Shown piece after piece: positions 1 to 12,415 of a DNA stretch of 64,000 nt. Numbering within the stretch: the stretch's first letter is position 1; every line of letters starts with the position of its first letter. The DNA is taken from assembly GCA_026545225.1 (NCBI GenBank), contig CM048846.1, forward strand, positions 84,895,270 to 84,959,269, written 5' to 3'. A program made the position numbers and the translations under genes. The stretch comes from Cornus controversa. Its lineage: Eukaryota; Streptophyta; Magnoliopsida; Cornales; Cornaceae. The notes beneath the pieces were generated by a model. It searched no databases. It was not told the DNA's origin and worked only from the letters and a program-made list of their open reading frames with translations.

Positions 1-3000
1 TGTAAATGTTAGGATTGAAATTGTCCCAAGTTAGTCGGATACCGGGTATTATTAAAATGATATTACTTAATAAATCAATCTTTCATGTGTCTTGAAATTT
101 AATCCAGAGGTTTTTAAGGATAATTAAGTATGAGTTTGAACTAAAGTTCCAAACTAAAATCAGTAGGAAATTAATTTGTTTATTGTCATGTGTGTACATT
201 GTCATTTGTATTAGTTCAATCTAGCAAGTTTGCTCTCAGATAGATTTCTCATTGCTCGGCACTTCTCTTGTTCTGGCTTTGCTTTTTTAGAAGTATTGTT
301 GTCTTATGTTGGTTTTGTGTGTTTGGTACACTAAATTGTGGTAAATTTTCAATTTGAACTATAATAGCATCAATATATACTGTTATATTGAATTTAAGAA
401 TTTTAGAATTGAGGTGACTAACATGTGCCTTTATTCCATAAGAACCAAGTGATTTATTTTAGTGTTGGGAACTATTTTAATTAAGGACTTCGTTAGGTTA
501 GGCTTTTCTAGCCATCTACTTGGAGCTGAAATTGATTAATCATAAAGCTGAATGTTTGACTCCCAAGAAAGTAGCTTTTTAGATGCCAATGAAGTTAAGT
601 TAAGCCAAACCGTAGGCAAAATTAAGCCTACTTTGAGAAATAAACTTCATTAATTCAAAACAGTGTCAGTCATGCATTTCTGTGAATCCAGAGACATTTT
701 GGCCTATTCGGGTCAGTGTTATCAGTTAGGCCAGCTAAGTCCAACCTTACTACACAATCAATATCTTAAACCCAAATCACCCAACTTGCTATAATTAATT
801 CATTCACTTTGGATTCCAACCATATATATATATACACACACACACATATATACACATATGTATGTATCATCCTTCTTTTTACATATCTTGTATGGAGACT
901 GCAATAATAGTAAATTAACAAAGATGTGTATGCGCTTAACTACAAAAGCCACTTCATTTTTATTTGTAACCATCTGCCATGAAGCATATATATATCACAA
1001 GCATGTCTAATGGTTAGCTGCTAGAGATAATTTTACATATATCCAGCCTTGCTTGTCATTATTATTATAGAAGGCATTAAAGGACTAGAAATGTGTGATC
1101 CAAACTGCCCCCATAGTCTAAGATTGAAATTAGGAATGCTTTGTAGCTACTTAGTATTCACATTTCCAAATTTGGAATGCTATGACAGCTTTGTAGCTAT
1201 GCCTTGGTATTTTTCTAATAACTGCTAAGATTGAAAAATTAATGTTGTGCCAAGTGTAGGATTTTTTCCCCTTTGGTATCATGAAATATCAATTACTTAG
1301 AGTCACTATAAAAATTGGTTACAGCTGGTAGTTGATTTAGGCAATTTTTTCCCTCTCCTGTTGGTCAATTCTTCTATTTCTAATTGTCAATTTTCTGCTT
1401 TGAACATTCTGTTGCCTTTTAGACCTTAACAGTAGTCAAAAGTAAATTTTTTTTTTTTTTGGCAAGTGTCAAAAGTAGATTTTGTGGTATATATTTTTAC
1501 CTTTTTGATTTGGCCAGTGGAGTGCTTGCTAAGCATGTAAAGTTTCTTCCCCATCATTAATAGTTTTGTGACAGTTTGGTGTGTTAATTAAAATAAGACC
1601 TTATTTTTTTGGTTTAAAGTTGTTTCTATCATGCAAGGCTTTAGCTCGTTAAAATAGAATACTAAAAATTGACTTTTGTTTTAGCAAAGCTAATGTCTCT
1701 GCTGGTACCAAGAGAGCTGCTGATTCTCTGCCACCAGCTGCAAATGGTGTTAGGGAAAATAATTCCTTGATACTCTTTCTTTTCTCTCTCTTATATTTTG
1801 TAAAGTCTGTTTCTTTGCCGTATACATAATTTATTTATTTTGTTGTGGATTATTTCTGCTAGTTTCCTTTACTGTGGTTCATGTGTACGCATATATGTGT
1901 TTTTTTTTTATGCTGTTAGAGACCCCATAACACCCTTGAAGAAGTACATGGTTGAGGATGTTGTTGAGTTTACACATGAAGCCTTGCTCCACCTCGTAGT
2001 AAAACAAGCAGTAGTCATTGCTCTACTCATTGCTCTACGTTGCTTTTGTTCTATAATAATTGTAACAAACTCAAATAGTTTGAGTTATTTGATGACTTGA
2101 TAGGCACATATGGATTTACAGCACTTTTTGAATGTTGCAAGTAGTTTTTGGTGTAGTGAATACATAATTAAGTCTACAATAGAGAAGCCCAAAATATGTA
2201 TATATGTAACCTAATTGGCAATATTGATTTTTATTAATTAGATAATTTGTTCTTGATCATAATATAGACTGCGAGAAATATTTGCGCTGCTGATCATTTT
2301 TAAAACCAGCAGTAACATTACCTCAATTACATGGTTCAAAATAAAGGTCCAAGTTTTTTGATTTTATCTTTACGTGGCAAGACTATGGGTGTTCACTCAT
2401 CATGTTTGTGACTTCTGATGTTTGAATATGACTTTAAATGATGGAAATGGATTTGTATTGATTTTGTATTGAACTTTTCTCAGAGCTCAGAGGGATACTA
2501 AATTGGTAATTGTTGATTAGATCAAATCTACTGCAGAACCGTTCAACTAAGTTGTAAAAAATTCTTTTCCAACTCCAAGAGCAATTCTGTTAATCAGTCA
2601 ACACTTCTGTTGCAAATTCTAATGTGATAAACTGATTGTTTTATTCTACTTTCAATAAATTTTCAATTACTTTAAAAACAAGAAAATTTTATTCTTCTTT
2701 TAAGGTTGAGACTGTTCATCATATGCTAAGAGTAACATAATAAAAAATTATAAGATCAAACACCGTAAAGTAAAATATATAATCACTTGCCGTGTTCTTA
2801 GTGAAAGCAGTAGAACATACCTGATAGAAAATATCAATGATCTCCATCTTCAAAACCTAGCCAGCAAGAGTGAGAGAGAGTAAAAATAAAAGGTGAAATT
2901 AAGAATTACAACACTACAGTATCGATGCATCTCATTTTGCTGTCAAGTAAATACTTTTGGTGGAGAGAGCATAAGCTTTCACTCGAAATACCTGGCATAC

Positions 3001-3670
3001 AAATTTTATTTCATTTTCTGATATCTTATTTTTATTGCATGATTGTTTCATAGTCTTACTTCTATTTATGTGTATTATTGGCAAATGACTCATGAAATAG
3101 CACATAATTATAACATATACAAAGTCATGATATTGGAAGTAATTTTCTAAACAAAGCCTGAATCCATTATTTTAATGCAACAGTTGGTTACAACACTTAA
3201 TGTGCCTTTCTTTCTTTTGTTATACAAGTTCTACACATTTGGACATGTTCTTGAACAAAATCTTTATATGTACTGTAGCAATTCTTTCTCATGGGTGTTG
3301 CCACTTTGGCTACTTGGAGTCTTGATTTAAATGTTTTGGGGTGAAGCTTTTGCAGTTTGAGCTGGAAATGTCTTGGTTGTGTTAGGATTGAAACTTTTCT
3401 CTTGTATAGCTATGATAATAATAGTGATGGAATTTTGTACTTTTGAACTCTTTAATGAATATAAAAATGAATTGGGATTTATTTTTTGTGATTGATGAGA
3501 TTTAGATTCAAATTTACCATTTTCTATGCTTTTAACTTTTTTTTTTAATTTATTTAGATCATGTTGTTTATACAAGGCTTGGTGAGGATATAAATGGATT
3601 TGGATGGAGTTCTGGTTGTGTTTGGTTGTTGCATAGGTTTTGGGACAATGGAAAGTATCCAAAAGTTTTT
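1..3670. other. AT-rich intergenic DNA, no convincing gene
   Basis: No open frame with recognisable protein similarity was found on either strand. The stretch contains a mixed TA/CA microsatellite near 820-862, several T-runs, and two short exon-like pieces (about 1684-1760 and 1920-2000, listed separately). The rest reads as ordinary non-coding plant DNA, possibly intronic if a gene extends in from the left. Confidence 0.5.
1684..1760 (+). other. possible exon fragment of unknown gene
   Basis: A pyrimidine-rich stretch ending in TTTTAG is followed by an open, less AT-rich segment that can be read as SAGTKRAADSLPPAANGV, and the base composition falls back to T-rich afterwards. A second open piece at about 1920-2000 (reading PLKKYMVEDVVEFTHEALL) lies 160 bases downstream. 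Both could be exons or exon relics of one gene, but I recognise neither peptide, no start codon is evident, and the joining frame cannot be fixed. Chance open sequence is a real alternative. Confidence 0.2.
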
Positions 3671-3681
3671 TTAAAACAAAT

Positions 3682-3924
3682 TTACTTTTTACGAGGGGCC
3701 TTGCCCGTCGTAGAAAGTCCACTTTCCACGACGGGCCATGGGACCGTTGTGAAAATTTTAATTTCTACGACAGGCAAGACTTGTAGTAGAAAGTCCACTT
3801 TTCACGACAAACATTGAGACCATCGTAGAAAGTTAATTATCAACTACGACAGACGATAATATATCGGATGATGCCTGTCATGGAAAGCATTTTCGCCCGT
3901 CGTTAAAAGTAATTTTTCTTGTAG
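3682..3924. mobile_element. CACTA-like transposon relic (subterminal repeats)
   Basis: The motif GTCGTAGAAAGT, or its complement ACTTTCTACGAC, recurs at least six times in 240 bases, alternating with GCCCGTCG-type words. The right edge ends in ATTTTTCTTGTAG, the complement of CTACAAGAAAAAT. Plant CACTA elements typically begin CACTACAAGAAA and carry such subterminal arrays, which is the basis for the class. The terminal CACTA bases are imperfect and no 3-bp target duplication is clear, so this is called a non-autonomous or decayed copy. Confidence 0.55.
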
Positions 3925-4364
3925 TTAAAGCTTAGCTGTTGTATGCTTTGAAATGTTGAAATTAAATGCATATGTAAACAAATATGGGCTCCATTGGGAT
4001 GTGTTGCCTTTAATTTATGCATGTGATGACGCTTCTGCGGATATGAGATTATGAGTTATTCATTGGGTTAACGGACGAGTTCACACTCGGGATTCGGGCA
4101 CAAAATGGGGATTTAGGTGACTCGGCTTTCTGGGGCATGACATTATTAATCTCTAGGAGTCTTTACATTTCATTGTGTTGGCCTACCAATCTCTGGTAGC
4201 TTCACATCCTATTGCACTATGTCGGGGATGGCACCATCGGCTTTATCCCTGGAGGACAATCATCAAAATAAAAGAAGGGAAAATATGACAACCATCATCT
4301 AGGTCTCCCTAGAGCTTTCCATTCCACCGGTAGCCCAAATTAAGTTTAATTCAGCTGCTACTAG

Positions 4365-5060
4365 CATATATGTGTCAAAGTTGCTGATTTCAACGAGCCA
4401 CTTTTTAGTGCTACTGATTTCAAAAATTATTTTCTCTATCAGTTGAGTCACTTTCAGTTCGCGCACTATCTGATTTTCAAATCAGTTTTCGCTCCAAAGA
4501 GCCACTTTCGGTCTTCCCATTACTCCAACGAGTTGCTTTTGTCTATCAAGCCCCTCTTTTATAACTTCTTTGTATGTGTTCACAGTCATGATTGATAACA
4601 TCACTAGATTGCTTTCACGAGTGATAACATCTGTGTGTCAAAATCACTAATTTTAACGAGCTCATTTTCTAATTTTTACATCAATTTTCACTCTAACAAG
4701 CTACTTTCGATCTTACTGTCATTCCAACGAACTGCTTTTATCTACCGAACTATTCTTTTGCAGCTTCTTTGTATGTGTTCGCAACTATGATTGGTAATAT
4801 CACCAGATTGCTTTCACAAGTCATAGCATCTATGTGTTAGAGTCGCTGATTTCAACGAGCTCATTTTCTGATTTTTAAATCAAATCTTGCTCCAACAAGC
4901 TACTTTCAGTCTTACCATCATTCCAACGAGCTGCTTTCAGTCTTACCATCACTCCAACGAGCTGCTTTTGTCTATCGAGCCGCTCTTTTGCAGCTTCTTT
5001 GTATGTGTTTGCAACCACGATTGGTAACATCACCAGATTGCTTTCATGAGCCGCGTTCAA
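4365..5060. repeat. tandem repeat, three units of about 200-260 bp
   Basis: Three diverged units each run from a GATTTCAACGAGC-type word through CTCCAACGAGCTGCTTTTG and CTTCTTTGTATGTGTT to a GATTGCTTTCACGAG-type word. Units start near 4381, 4642 and 4843. The third unit contains an extra internal duplication of about 30 bp (GCTGCTTTCAGTCTTACCATC region, 4900-4960). The array stops just before a retrotransposon-like polypurine tract and LTR, so it may be the untranslated 3' interior of that element. Confidence 0.7.
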
Positions 5061-5117
5061 TATTTTGTCTTCAAACTCAACATGGTTTCATTTAATCCAT
5101 TTAAGTTTGAGAGGAAC

Positions 5118-5295
5118 TGTTAGATTATATATTTACTATTATACCTTCTCCTAAACCGCCCAGAATTTCTTATCTCCTTTCCTAAATCAAGTAAACGTTT
5201 CTTGTCTTCTAAGTTTACTTAACCTCGAAGATTATATGCCTATAAGTAGGCATTTATGTATTGTTCATAATATACAATTTTCATTTTTTCTATCA
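5118..5295 (+). mobile_element. short LTR preceded by polypurine tract (copia-like)
   Basis: A purine-rich tract, AAGTTTGAGAGGAA, is followed at 5118 by TGTTAGATTATATA, the usual junction of polypurine tract and 3' LTR in plant Ty1/copia elements. A TATA-like CCTATAAGTAGGC lies near 5240, and the proposed LTR closes with TATCA at 5295. At about 178 bp it is short, like LTRs of small non-autonomous elements. No second LTR or primer-binding site was found in the window, so only the 3' end is present. Confidence 0.42.
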
Positions 5296-5407
5296 ACGAC
5301 AAATGTAAAATTTCTCAAAGAGGCAATATAGTGAAATCTCAGGTATGGATTTAAGTTTATATAATATATTTTCTAGTTTTTTTGTATGGATTCAATAGCT
5401 ATGACAA

Positions 5408-5582
5408 TCGTATCTATATAATGTTGTGTGTATATATATGTATGTACGTTTTGAGGGTTTTGGTGCACTGAAGAATTAGTAACAATGGAAATCGTATCTA
5501 TATAATGGTGTGTGTATATATATATATGTATGTATGTATGTATGTTTTGAGGGTTTTGGTGCACTGAAGAATTAGTAACAAT
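5408..5582. repeat. tandem duplication, unit about 85 bp
   Basis: Two consecutive copies share ATCGTATCTATATAATG, a GT/TA microsatellite of different length, and GGGTTTTGGTGCACTGAAGA. The copies differ mainly in the number of GTAT steps, which suggests a recent duplication followed by microsatellite slippage. Confidence 0.8.
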
Positions 5583-5689
5583 GTGTGAGACTATAGAATT
5601 ATTTTGCCACAAGGTTCTTGGTTCTCGTTCTATGTTGAGTTATTACCCAATGCATTAAACAGTATACTTTTTCTCTATCAATATTTGTT

Positions 5690-7665
5690 CTTTACCTGCT
5701 TTGCTAGCAATTGTTTAATGTAAGAATCATGCCTCTAATTTGATATTCTTTCTTCTTGTTGGTATGCTAGATTGAAATCTTCGTGTCATTTTTAATATTT
5801 TAAATCTATTTTACACAAGCATTTGATTTTATTTCCTCGCTGAGGTTATAAATTAGATATATTAGTTTTGATTCAACACCTCCGCATATGTTTGCATCCC
5901 ATTATAGGACATTTGCATAAGGATTCGTGTACGAATATGTTAACTTGTCATCCAACACGTGGATATAGATCAATGAAACACCTCTGTACATAGTATTTAG
6001 CCTATTGCTTCTAGAAGACACATTCGACGGGTTTGGTCTTTTGCATGAACAAGCTTTGAAACTATAAAGGTCCTCTCGCCGTAGGCCCTTTTACAAAACC
6101 TCAAACTATATGCTTCCTCCACACATTTTTCCTTGCTTCTTTCTCCACCAATATTTTATATGATTCACCCAATTATATGATTACGTTCATAAAAGGAGAA
6201 ATTTCACTATACTAAGAAGAGAATATATAACACGTGGCCTACCCCATACATTCTTTCACTCTGTATTGGCATCATATCCCCGGAATTAGATATATACTCT
6301 CTTCTCCTCACAACACTCACCAAATCCCTTACATATTTTCCTCCCCATTCTCTCTGTTTTTCTTTTAACTTTGTCTCTATTTATAAAGTCTTCAAACTCA
6401 ATCCTTGTTGCACAAGAATTACAATTTACTTGAAGTTCAAGACGTGTTTAACAAGAAATTACCAAATAAATTACAACTCTAAAATAGAAACTTAATTATA
6501 ATAGAAATATGAGCCACAATTCCTAACACCAGGTTGCTGGAAGGTACCACCTTTAAAGTTTGCTTATAGTGCCCGAGGGAATTGATACCGCAATTTTCCA
6601 TGAATGTGACACAACTCTTGGGCACATTGAGTTCCATTTTTTTGACGAATTTTTGTTGACGTCTTATCTTTTCAAGCTTGCACGCCATATGGTGTTTAGA
6701 AAGCAATTCAAGAATTGTGTTTTATGGGAATTGTAGTTGTCTTAACAAATTGGTTTTATGTTGCATTTTTTTTTCAGTCGATATATACGCCAAAAATTAC
6801 TTCGTTCAATTTTTTTTTTTGGTTTTGTTTTTGATATTAACATTTTATTATTATATTAGGTTTGTCTTCTATTATACAGTTAGATATAGAAGTGTAGTGT
6901 GCCCTTTTTTCTAATTGGGTCTAATATTTTTAAGCATGCTGAAAGCGACAACTAATGGAAAGACAATATATTGCTTCTAAGTTATGGTTCTATTGTGAGG
7001 GCAAGAGATATTCATCTTAGCTTAGTGGATTATGCTAACCATTTATGAGTTTCTGTGGTAGTAAATGGATTGTGAATGTTAGTTGAGCTTCATGTTGATA
7101 GAATCATCTAATTATTTGGATTATTTCGTGTGTCTATTTAAATTTTTGTATTTATTATTTTGGAAAAAAAATTTTCTTTTAACATTGTTGAATGTCGCTC
7201 CCACTAAATTAAATTTCTGTCAAACTAGGAATTAATAACTCCCCTGCAGCCTCAACAATAGGGTTCTCATTCCTATATAATTACAACTTCTAATTTTCCT
7301 CATAAGACCTTTCACTTTAAAAATAAATAAAACATAATGTCAATGTGTTCCAAATAAACTATCACAAAATGGAACACATAAATCCCACGTAGATGTTCAA
7401 GATTGTGATTTAGTTTCTCAGAATTTCATGACATCTACGTAGGTGTACAAGCTTGCAAGATGAATACCCCTAGAGGTATATGAGTTGCAAAGATTGTAGA
7501 GACAAAACTAGTCAAGTCAATAACTTTGTTTTTCTTTATTTTTGACCTGAAAGTGTTATTACATGTAAAAAAAATTGTAACATGTTGAATCAAACAGATA
7601 TGGTTCCATTAACAACATCAAGAGTATCAAGAGTTGTAGTTTAATGGTATTTTATCATATTGCAA
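5690..7665. repeat. dispersed segmental repeat, copy A
   Basis: This segment aligns over most of its length with 23230-25000. Shared landmarks are GGTATGCTAGATTG, TCATCC(A/G)ACACGTGGATATAG, GTTGCTGGAAGGTACCAC, TCTTGGGCACATTGAG, GCTTGCACG(C/T)CATATGG and GTACAAGC(T/C)(T/C)GCAAGATGAAT. Copy A carries extra unrelated sequence at about 6150-6470 that copy B lacks. Many stops interrupt every frame and no protein family could be assigned. It looks like an unidentified transposable element or a decayed duplicated gene. Confidence 0.75.
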
Positions 7666-7689
7666 AGTCCTATGACAAAATCTCCTTAA

Positions 7690-8390
7690 TGTAGAGCTCT
7701 CCCAAAATAGAGGAATACCATGTAGATTCACAATCTTCTCAATGTAGAGCTCTCCCATAGTAGAGGTAGGATTTGTAGTTTTAATTGCAAGGAATCCAAA
7801 TACAATCTTTTTCTTGTGGTGTCTTCGGCAATCCTATAACAAAATTCATAGTAACATGATTCCATTTCTATTCTGGAATTGACAATGATTGTAGTAATCC
7901 TGTAGGCTGCTTTTTCTGATATTCAGATTTAACAATTCAAATACTAGCCACATATTGTGCTATGTTTGTCTTCATCCCTTTCCATCAATACTGATGTTTT
8001 TCATATAACGATATATTTTGGTACTTCTAGGATGAATAGAATAACGAGACTAGTGACGTTCATTAAGAATTTCTTCTTTCAACTCAGAGTCATTAGGTAC
8101 ACGAAGTCTTCTCAAATATCGTAAACCACCATATGTAGTTACTTACCATCCTTCAGGTGCATTCCCATATGAGATTTGTGTGAGTTCGAATGGCTTCCAG
8201 TTCTTTATCTTGCTTTTGCAACGCAATAATTCTCTGTAAGAGAATAGGTTGTGCCACCATATTGTATATACAAGGTCTAGAGTGTCGCTATTCCAAGTGA
8301 AAATCATAATCCTTGAGTGTATTATACAATTCCTACTTTCATAAAAGTAACTTTGAAAATATTTCATAAGATTTCTTACTCAAAGCATTT
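7690..8390 (-). pseudogene. Ty3/gypsy pol fragment (integrase region), decayed
   Basis: Read on the minus strand, pieces of a gypsy polyprotein appear in order. At about 8250 comes a spacer resembling LLQRIIALQKQDKELEAIR. At about 8120-8000 comes LRVPNDSELKEEILNE and then SRYSIHPRSTKIYR, the region before the zinc-binding part of integrase. Then comes TGLLQSLSIPE followed by KWNHVTMNFVIGLPKTP, the start of the integrase core. Near 7740 is ELYIEKIVNLHGIP, further into the core. Stops and frameshifts separate the pieces, so the copy is dead. In the family these domains insert the element's DNA into the host chromosome. Confidence 0.75.
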
Positions 8391-8399
8391 ATTACGACA

Positions 8400-10204
8400 A
8401 ATTTACATAACAAGAACAACATAATACATCAAATTTATTAATATATGAATAATTCATTGAATGACATGATACATCAATTGAATAATGTAAATTTACAATG
8501 AACAAAATATAAGAATGAGAATCTCAACACTTGTTACAAGACATAGATAAAGAAAATAAGCCACAAATTATTTCAACAATAGAAATAAAGAATAGAAAAC
8601 TGATAGGTTGGCTCAAATTTCTATTATGATTAGGTTTCTATTATAGAGTTGTATCTTATTAGGTAATTTTTTAGTAGACAAGTTTTGGTCTAAATGAAGG
8701 AAAGTACTTGTTAGGCAAGTCTTGAGCTCTAAGGAATTGTAATCCTTGTCCACCAAGAAATTGAGTTTTGGGCTCTATAAATAATTACCTATGTTGTAGG
8801 TTGAGATGAGTGAGAAGAAAAAATGCAATACTCTTATTATTTTTGAGAAGACATTTAGAGAGAGAATTCTTGTTTAAAATTTGTGATTTCCTTTTGAATG
8901 AGATTGGGTGTATAAGGGTTGAGAGTTGAGCATACTCTAGAGACAATCTTTCAACTTGTACTGTTACAATCTATATAGTGAAATCGGGCTCTCCATGGAC
9001 ATGGGCTTGTTTAGCCGAACCACATATAATTTTTAGTGTGTTTTTGCAATTTTCTTCGTGCTTATTTACTTATTATCACATCGTAATATTTGATGATTCG
9101 TGATTGGGGGCTTTTCTCAACAAAAACAACAATAGTAAAATAAATATGAAAGAATTGGTCTGAATAACGGGAGGCATGAAAACACTGTCTGAAAGTCGTA
9201 TGGCCTCCCGACGTGCAACTAACGAACCAATGCGGCTCCAAGATACAACCCATTTTCACCAGTGGTCTTCTTGAGGCACGTCCGAAGAAAATATAGTCAT
9301 ATATGTCTAATAGAAAGACCAAAAAGTTGGAAGAAGGTGGAAATAGAAAGAGAGAATTTCTAAGAATAGGTTCACAGCCTCACCACTCATGTATCATATA
9401 TCTGTCCCTCAAATATAAGAAAATGCATTTTATAAACTTATAAATTGTAACGGCTTTGTGCCATTAAAACAATACTTAAATATAATAATTATTATATTAA
9501 ATAGAATTAAATAAATCACTTATAATTGATTTTTATTTAAATATACCTAACAGTCCCCACCTATATAATTTTAATAAAAATCAAATCATAGAAAATATTT
9601 ATACATATAATTGGGCAACTTTTAATACTATGCAATGGGCATAGATGCCTTCCGGGCTTGAACGTACACTTAGTGTTGATAGTTTCCATTTGAGGAATAT
9701 GGGTGAACTATGCCTTGGACCCAGCCCCTAGAACCAGACTTTAACATATCATATACACAGTATTGATTATAGACTTGGTACGCAGGTTAGCGCTATTGAT
9801 GGTCATACGCTCGTATCTTGCTTCTCATGAGAGCTCTAAAGAACAGTCCAATTTTCATAGTCACAGTCTCACGACATTCTTACTTAGGTGAATCCTCCAA
9901 ATGTATATGCGACATATACCTTGCGAGCATATGTCTGCATTGGATTCATTCAAGGCAATGCCCTTCCTAACGTCACATAACACATCACTATGCTTTAGGG
10001 ATGGTTAGGAGAGAATCTTCGTGAGAAACCTCCTAAATATAAAGAGTGATGTATATGAGTCACGCAATACGGATTGTTTGTTCCACATTGAACCTTCTTC
10101 AAGGGCTCTCCAATCACAAAGGTTGGGTTACCTCTGGAGGTGACTGACTCCCTTAGGGCTTAGTCCATCCCCCTCGACATTAAATTTCTAGGACTCAACT
10201 CCTA
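8400..10204 (-). mobile_element. Ty1/copia-type element 3' end: untranslated region, polypurine tract and LTR
   Basis: Read on the minus strand, 10204-9561 looks like the post-pol untranslated region seen in plant copia elements: it contains GAGGGGGATGGACTAAGCCC, a run of AAGGGAGTCAGTCACC, and other conserved-looking words. It ends in the purine tract GGTGGGGAC, immediately followed at 9552 by TGTTAGG, the LTR start. The LTR then runs down to roughly 8400, interrupted by a separate 522-bp insertion. Net LTR length is about 630 bp. The 5' part of the element is absent and the LTR end abuts the gypsy fragment, so this is a truncated relic. Confidence 0.6.
8601..9122 (+). mobile_element. solo LTR (522 bp) nested in copia LTR
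   Basis: The insert begins TGATAGG and ends CTCAACA, the TG..CA ends of an LTR. It is flanked by the 5-bp direct repeat AAAAC at 8596-8600 and 9123-9127. A promoter-like CTCTATAAATAATT lies at about 8773. The same target is uninterrupted in the second copy of the host sequence at 14311-14315, where AAAAC occurs once. No internal coding region or second LTR is present, so it is a solo LTR left by recombination. A fragment related to its 3' end lies at 21955-22049. Confidence 0.8.
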
Positions 10205-10770
10205 GAATTTGAAGACACTTGGTCTTTTTTATTTCATTTCTTTTCCTTCACAACCCAACCCAACCCTTTAGTTTTTCTTTCTTTCTCAATTTTTTTTTAT
10301 TCATCCCACCACTTCCTTATTTTTTCCCTCATTTCTTTTTTTCCCACTCCATTTTTCTCTTTCTTTTTTTCTCTCTCAAATTTTCCATCACCATTTTTCC
10401 TCCACAAAACAATACCTCATTGGAAAATATGGAGATAGAAAATTGTTTGCTTTGTTGTTCCATCCAGATGAAAATGCTTGAATATGATTTTAATTGCAAG
10501 TTTTGCTTGAATGTAGTATTTGCATGCATGGATGCAATTTTGCTTTTGACTGCAATGCGGGTATTGGCATGAGAGAGAACTGCAAAGATGGAACATCACA
10601 AGCATGTGCCCACACAAACACACACCACATCGGATAAGAGAACCCGAGCAAATTCCGTGCCATCTCTCTCCGCAAAATAAAAAATCGAACTTTATTATAT
10701 TGACCTACCATGCATGCAAGCGCACCAGCCATGGTAAAGTCTACGTATATGATTACATATTTTCCCTTTA

Positions 10771-10815
<45 letters not shown>

Positions 10816-12120
10816 ATATCACAAATACTATAAATCCCCTCTGGTGATCAAATGGCGGAGGCAGGACCAACTTGTCTTCTTCTTTAACCTTGGTCGTGGT
10901 CAGATAATTAGCCACATATATAATCTTAAAACCAACTCAGTAATAGGTGCCAGCTTCATTTCCTTTTCTCTGTGTGCTTCTTCGGCAAAGTATTTCAATA
11001 GCATGGCATAGAGTAAGATAAAAAAAAATAAAAAAATAAAACTGTTATGCATACATTATCATTTTGATCCAAATATTACCTATCCCGTTACACTATACGT
11101 ACCCCACCATTAGTCCTATATAGATGTTTTTTATATGTTTTTTAGTAAAATGACAGTCACTAAGAGCATGCACATCAAATTTTTTTTTCCCATTAAAATC
11201 TTTAATTATATGAAGACATATATCACTCAAAAGTCAAAAGTAATTTAAGTTTATACTCTCTTCACAAGTAAAGAAAGCACAAACTGCCACTGAAAAGTTA
11301 ATTGAAAATTAACGCGGCACAATGAACAAATTAAAAGTATACACATTCAGCACATGATGTACATAATTTGTGGAAGGATGAAATTACTCACATATTGGTA
11401 TCCTTCCAAATACAAATAAGGAAAGAGTTCTTGAAAATCTTCCAAAATTTACATACATGGTCTATATATATATATATCTACAGAAAAAACATTTGAAAAT
11501 TGGTCAATAATAACCAATTGACTCTACTGATTAACTGCTTTATTTAAGGAAATAGAGACATTTAAGATGGAATAAAAAAGAAACACAACATAATCGGCCA
11601 TTTGTCAATAGCAATTGTAACGGCCGGCTAGAAAAAAATGTATTTATATAGAGAGAGACAAGTACATATGGTATATGTATATATATAACAATTACACAAA
11701 TGGAGTCATTTATAACACAGTGCTTACGTCTTATATGCCAATACATGGAAAAGGAAACACAAGATAATAGTGTACACACTATAACTAATTGAATATCTAC
11801 GATGATATATATATCAGATATACTATATATACATATACAATAGTTAACAAACTACTGGTTTCATGTAGAAAGAACCAGGACTAACATACAATACTCATTA
11901 CATTTTGATGCATGTGGTTCTTTCTGAATTCAAACTACTGGTTTCATGCAGGAACAAAATACACATAAATAGTTTACTGCTTCAAGTCATTCATAACAAG
12001 GTATTGAAGTCAAATAAGACAGTGAAATTTATAGGTACATCATTGTCGAAAAGATAAAGAAAATAACAAGATCGATTATATAAAGATACCTATGAATAAG
12101 AGATTGTAGAGATTAGTGTT
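10205..12120. other. non-coding stretch with pyrimidine-rich and (TA)n tracts
   Basis: 10219-10400 is a strongly pyrimidine-rich tract (TTTTCTTT-type). A pure TA microsatellite lies at about 10771-10812. Open frames here are low-complexity translations of these tracts. Near 11848-11945 a direct repeat of AACTACTGGTTTCATG flanks an inverted pair AGAAAGAACCA / TGGTTCTTTCT, a small hairpin. No gene or known element is recognised. Confidence 0.5.
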
Positions 12121-12158
12121 CTCTTTTTTCTCTACAATTTATCCGTTAATTTTTGTTT

Positions 12159-12415
12159 CAAATTCTTGATAACTCTTTTCTATAAATTAATTTAAGAGTT
12201 TTTTTGTTCTTGGTGAATTGTAGAGAGAGATACAACTTATTTTGCTTCAAATTCTTGATAACTCTTTTCTATAAATTAATTTAAGAGTTTTTTTTTTCTT
12301 GGTGAATTGTAGAGAGAGAGATACAACTTACCAAATCTTGGAAATTGTAGAGAGAGAGATACAACTTACCAAATCTTGGAAATTGTAGAGAGAGATACAA
12401 CTTATCAAATCTTGA
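12159..12415. repeat. compound tandem repeats (89 bp x2, then 36-38 bp x3)
   Basis: Two copies of an 89-bp unit containing CAAATTCTTGATAACTC and TAATTTAAGAGTTTTTTT are followed by three units of ATACAACTTACCAAATCTTG separated by GTAGAGAGAGAG, at about 12321, 12359 and 12395. The short unit is part of the long one, so the array appears to have grown by successive slippage. Confidence 0.8.

Noticed and set aside
10219..10572. 117-codon + strand frame rich in Phe
   Set aside because: It is a translation of a pyrimidine tract; no start context or family match.
10604..11011. 135-codon open frame
   Set aside because: It is largely a translation of the TA microsatellite and flanking low-complexity DNA; no family similarity, no splice context.
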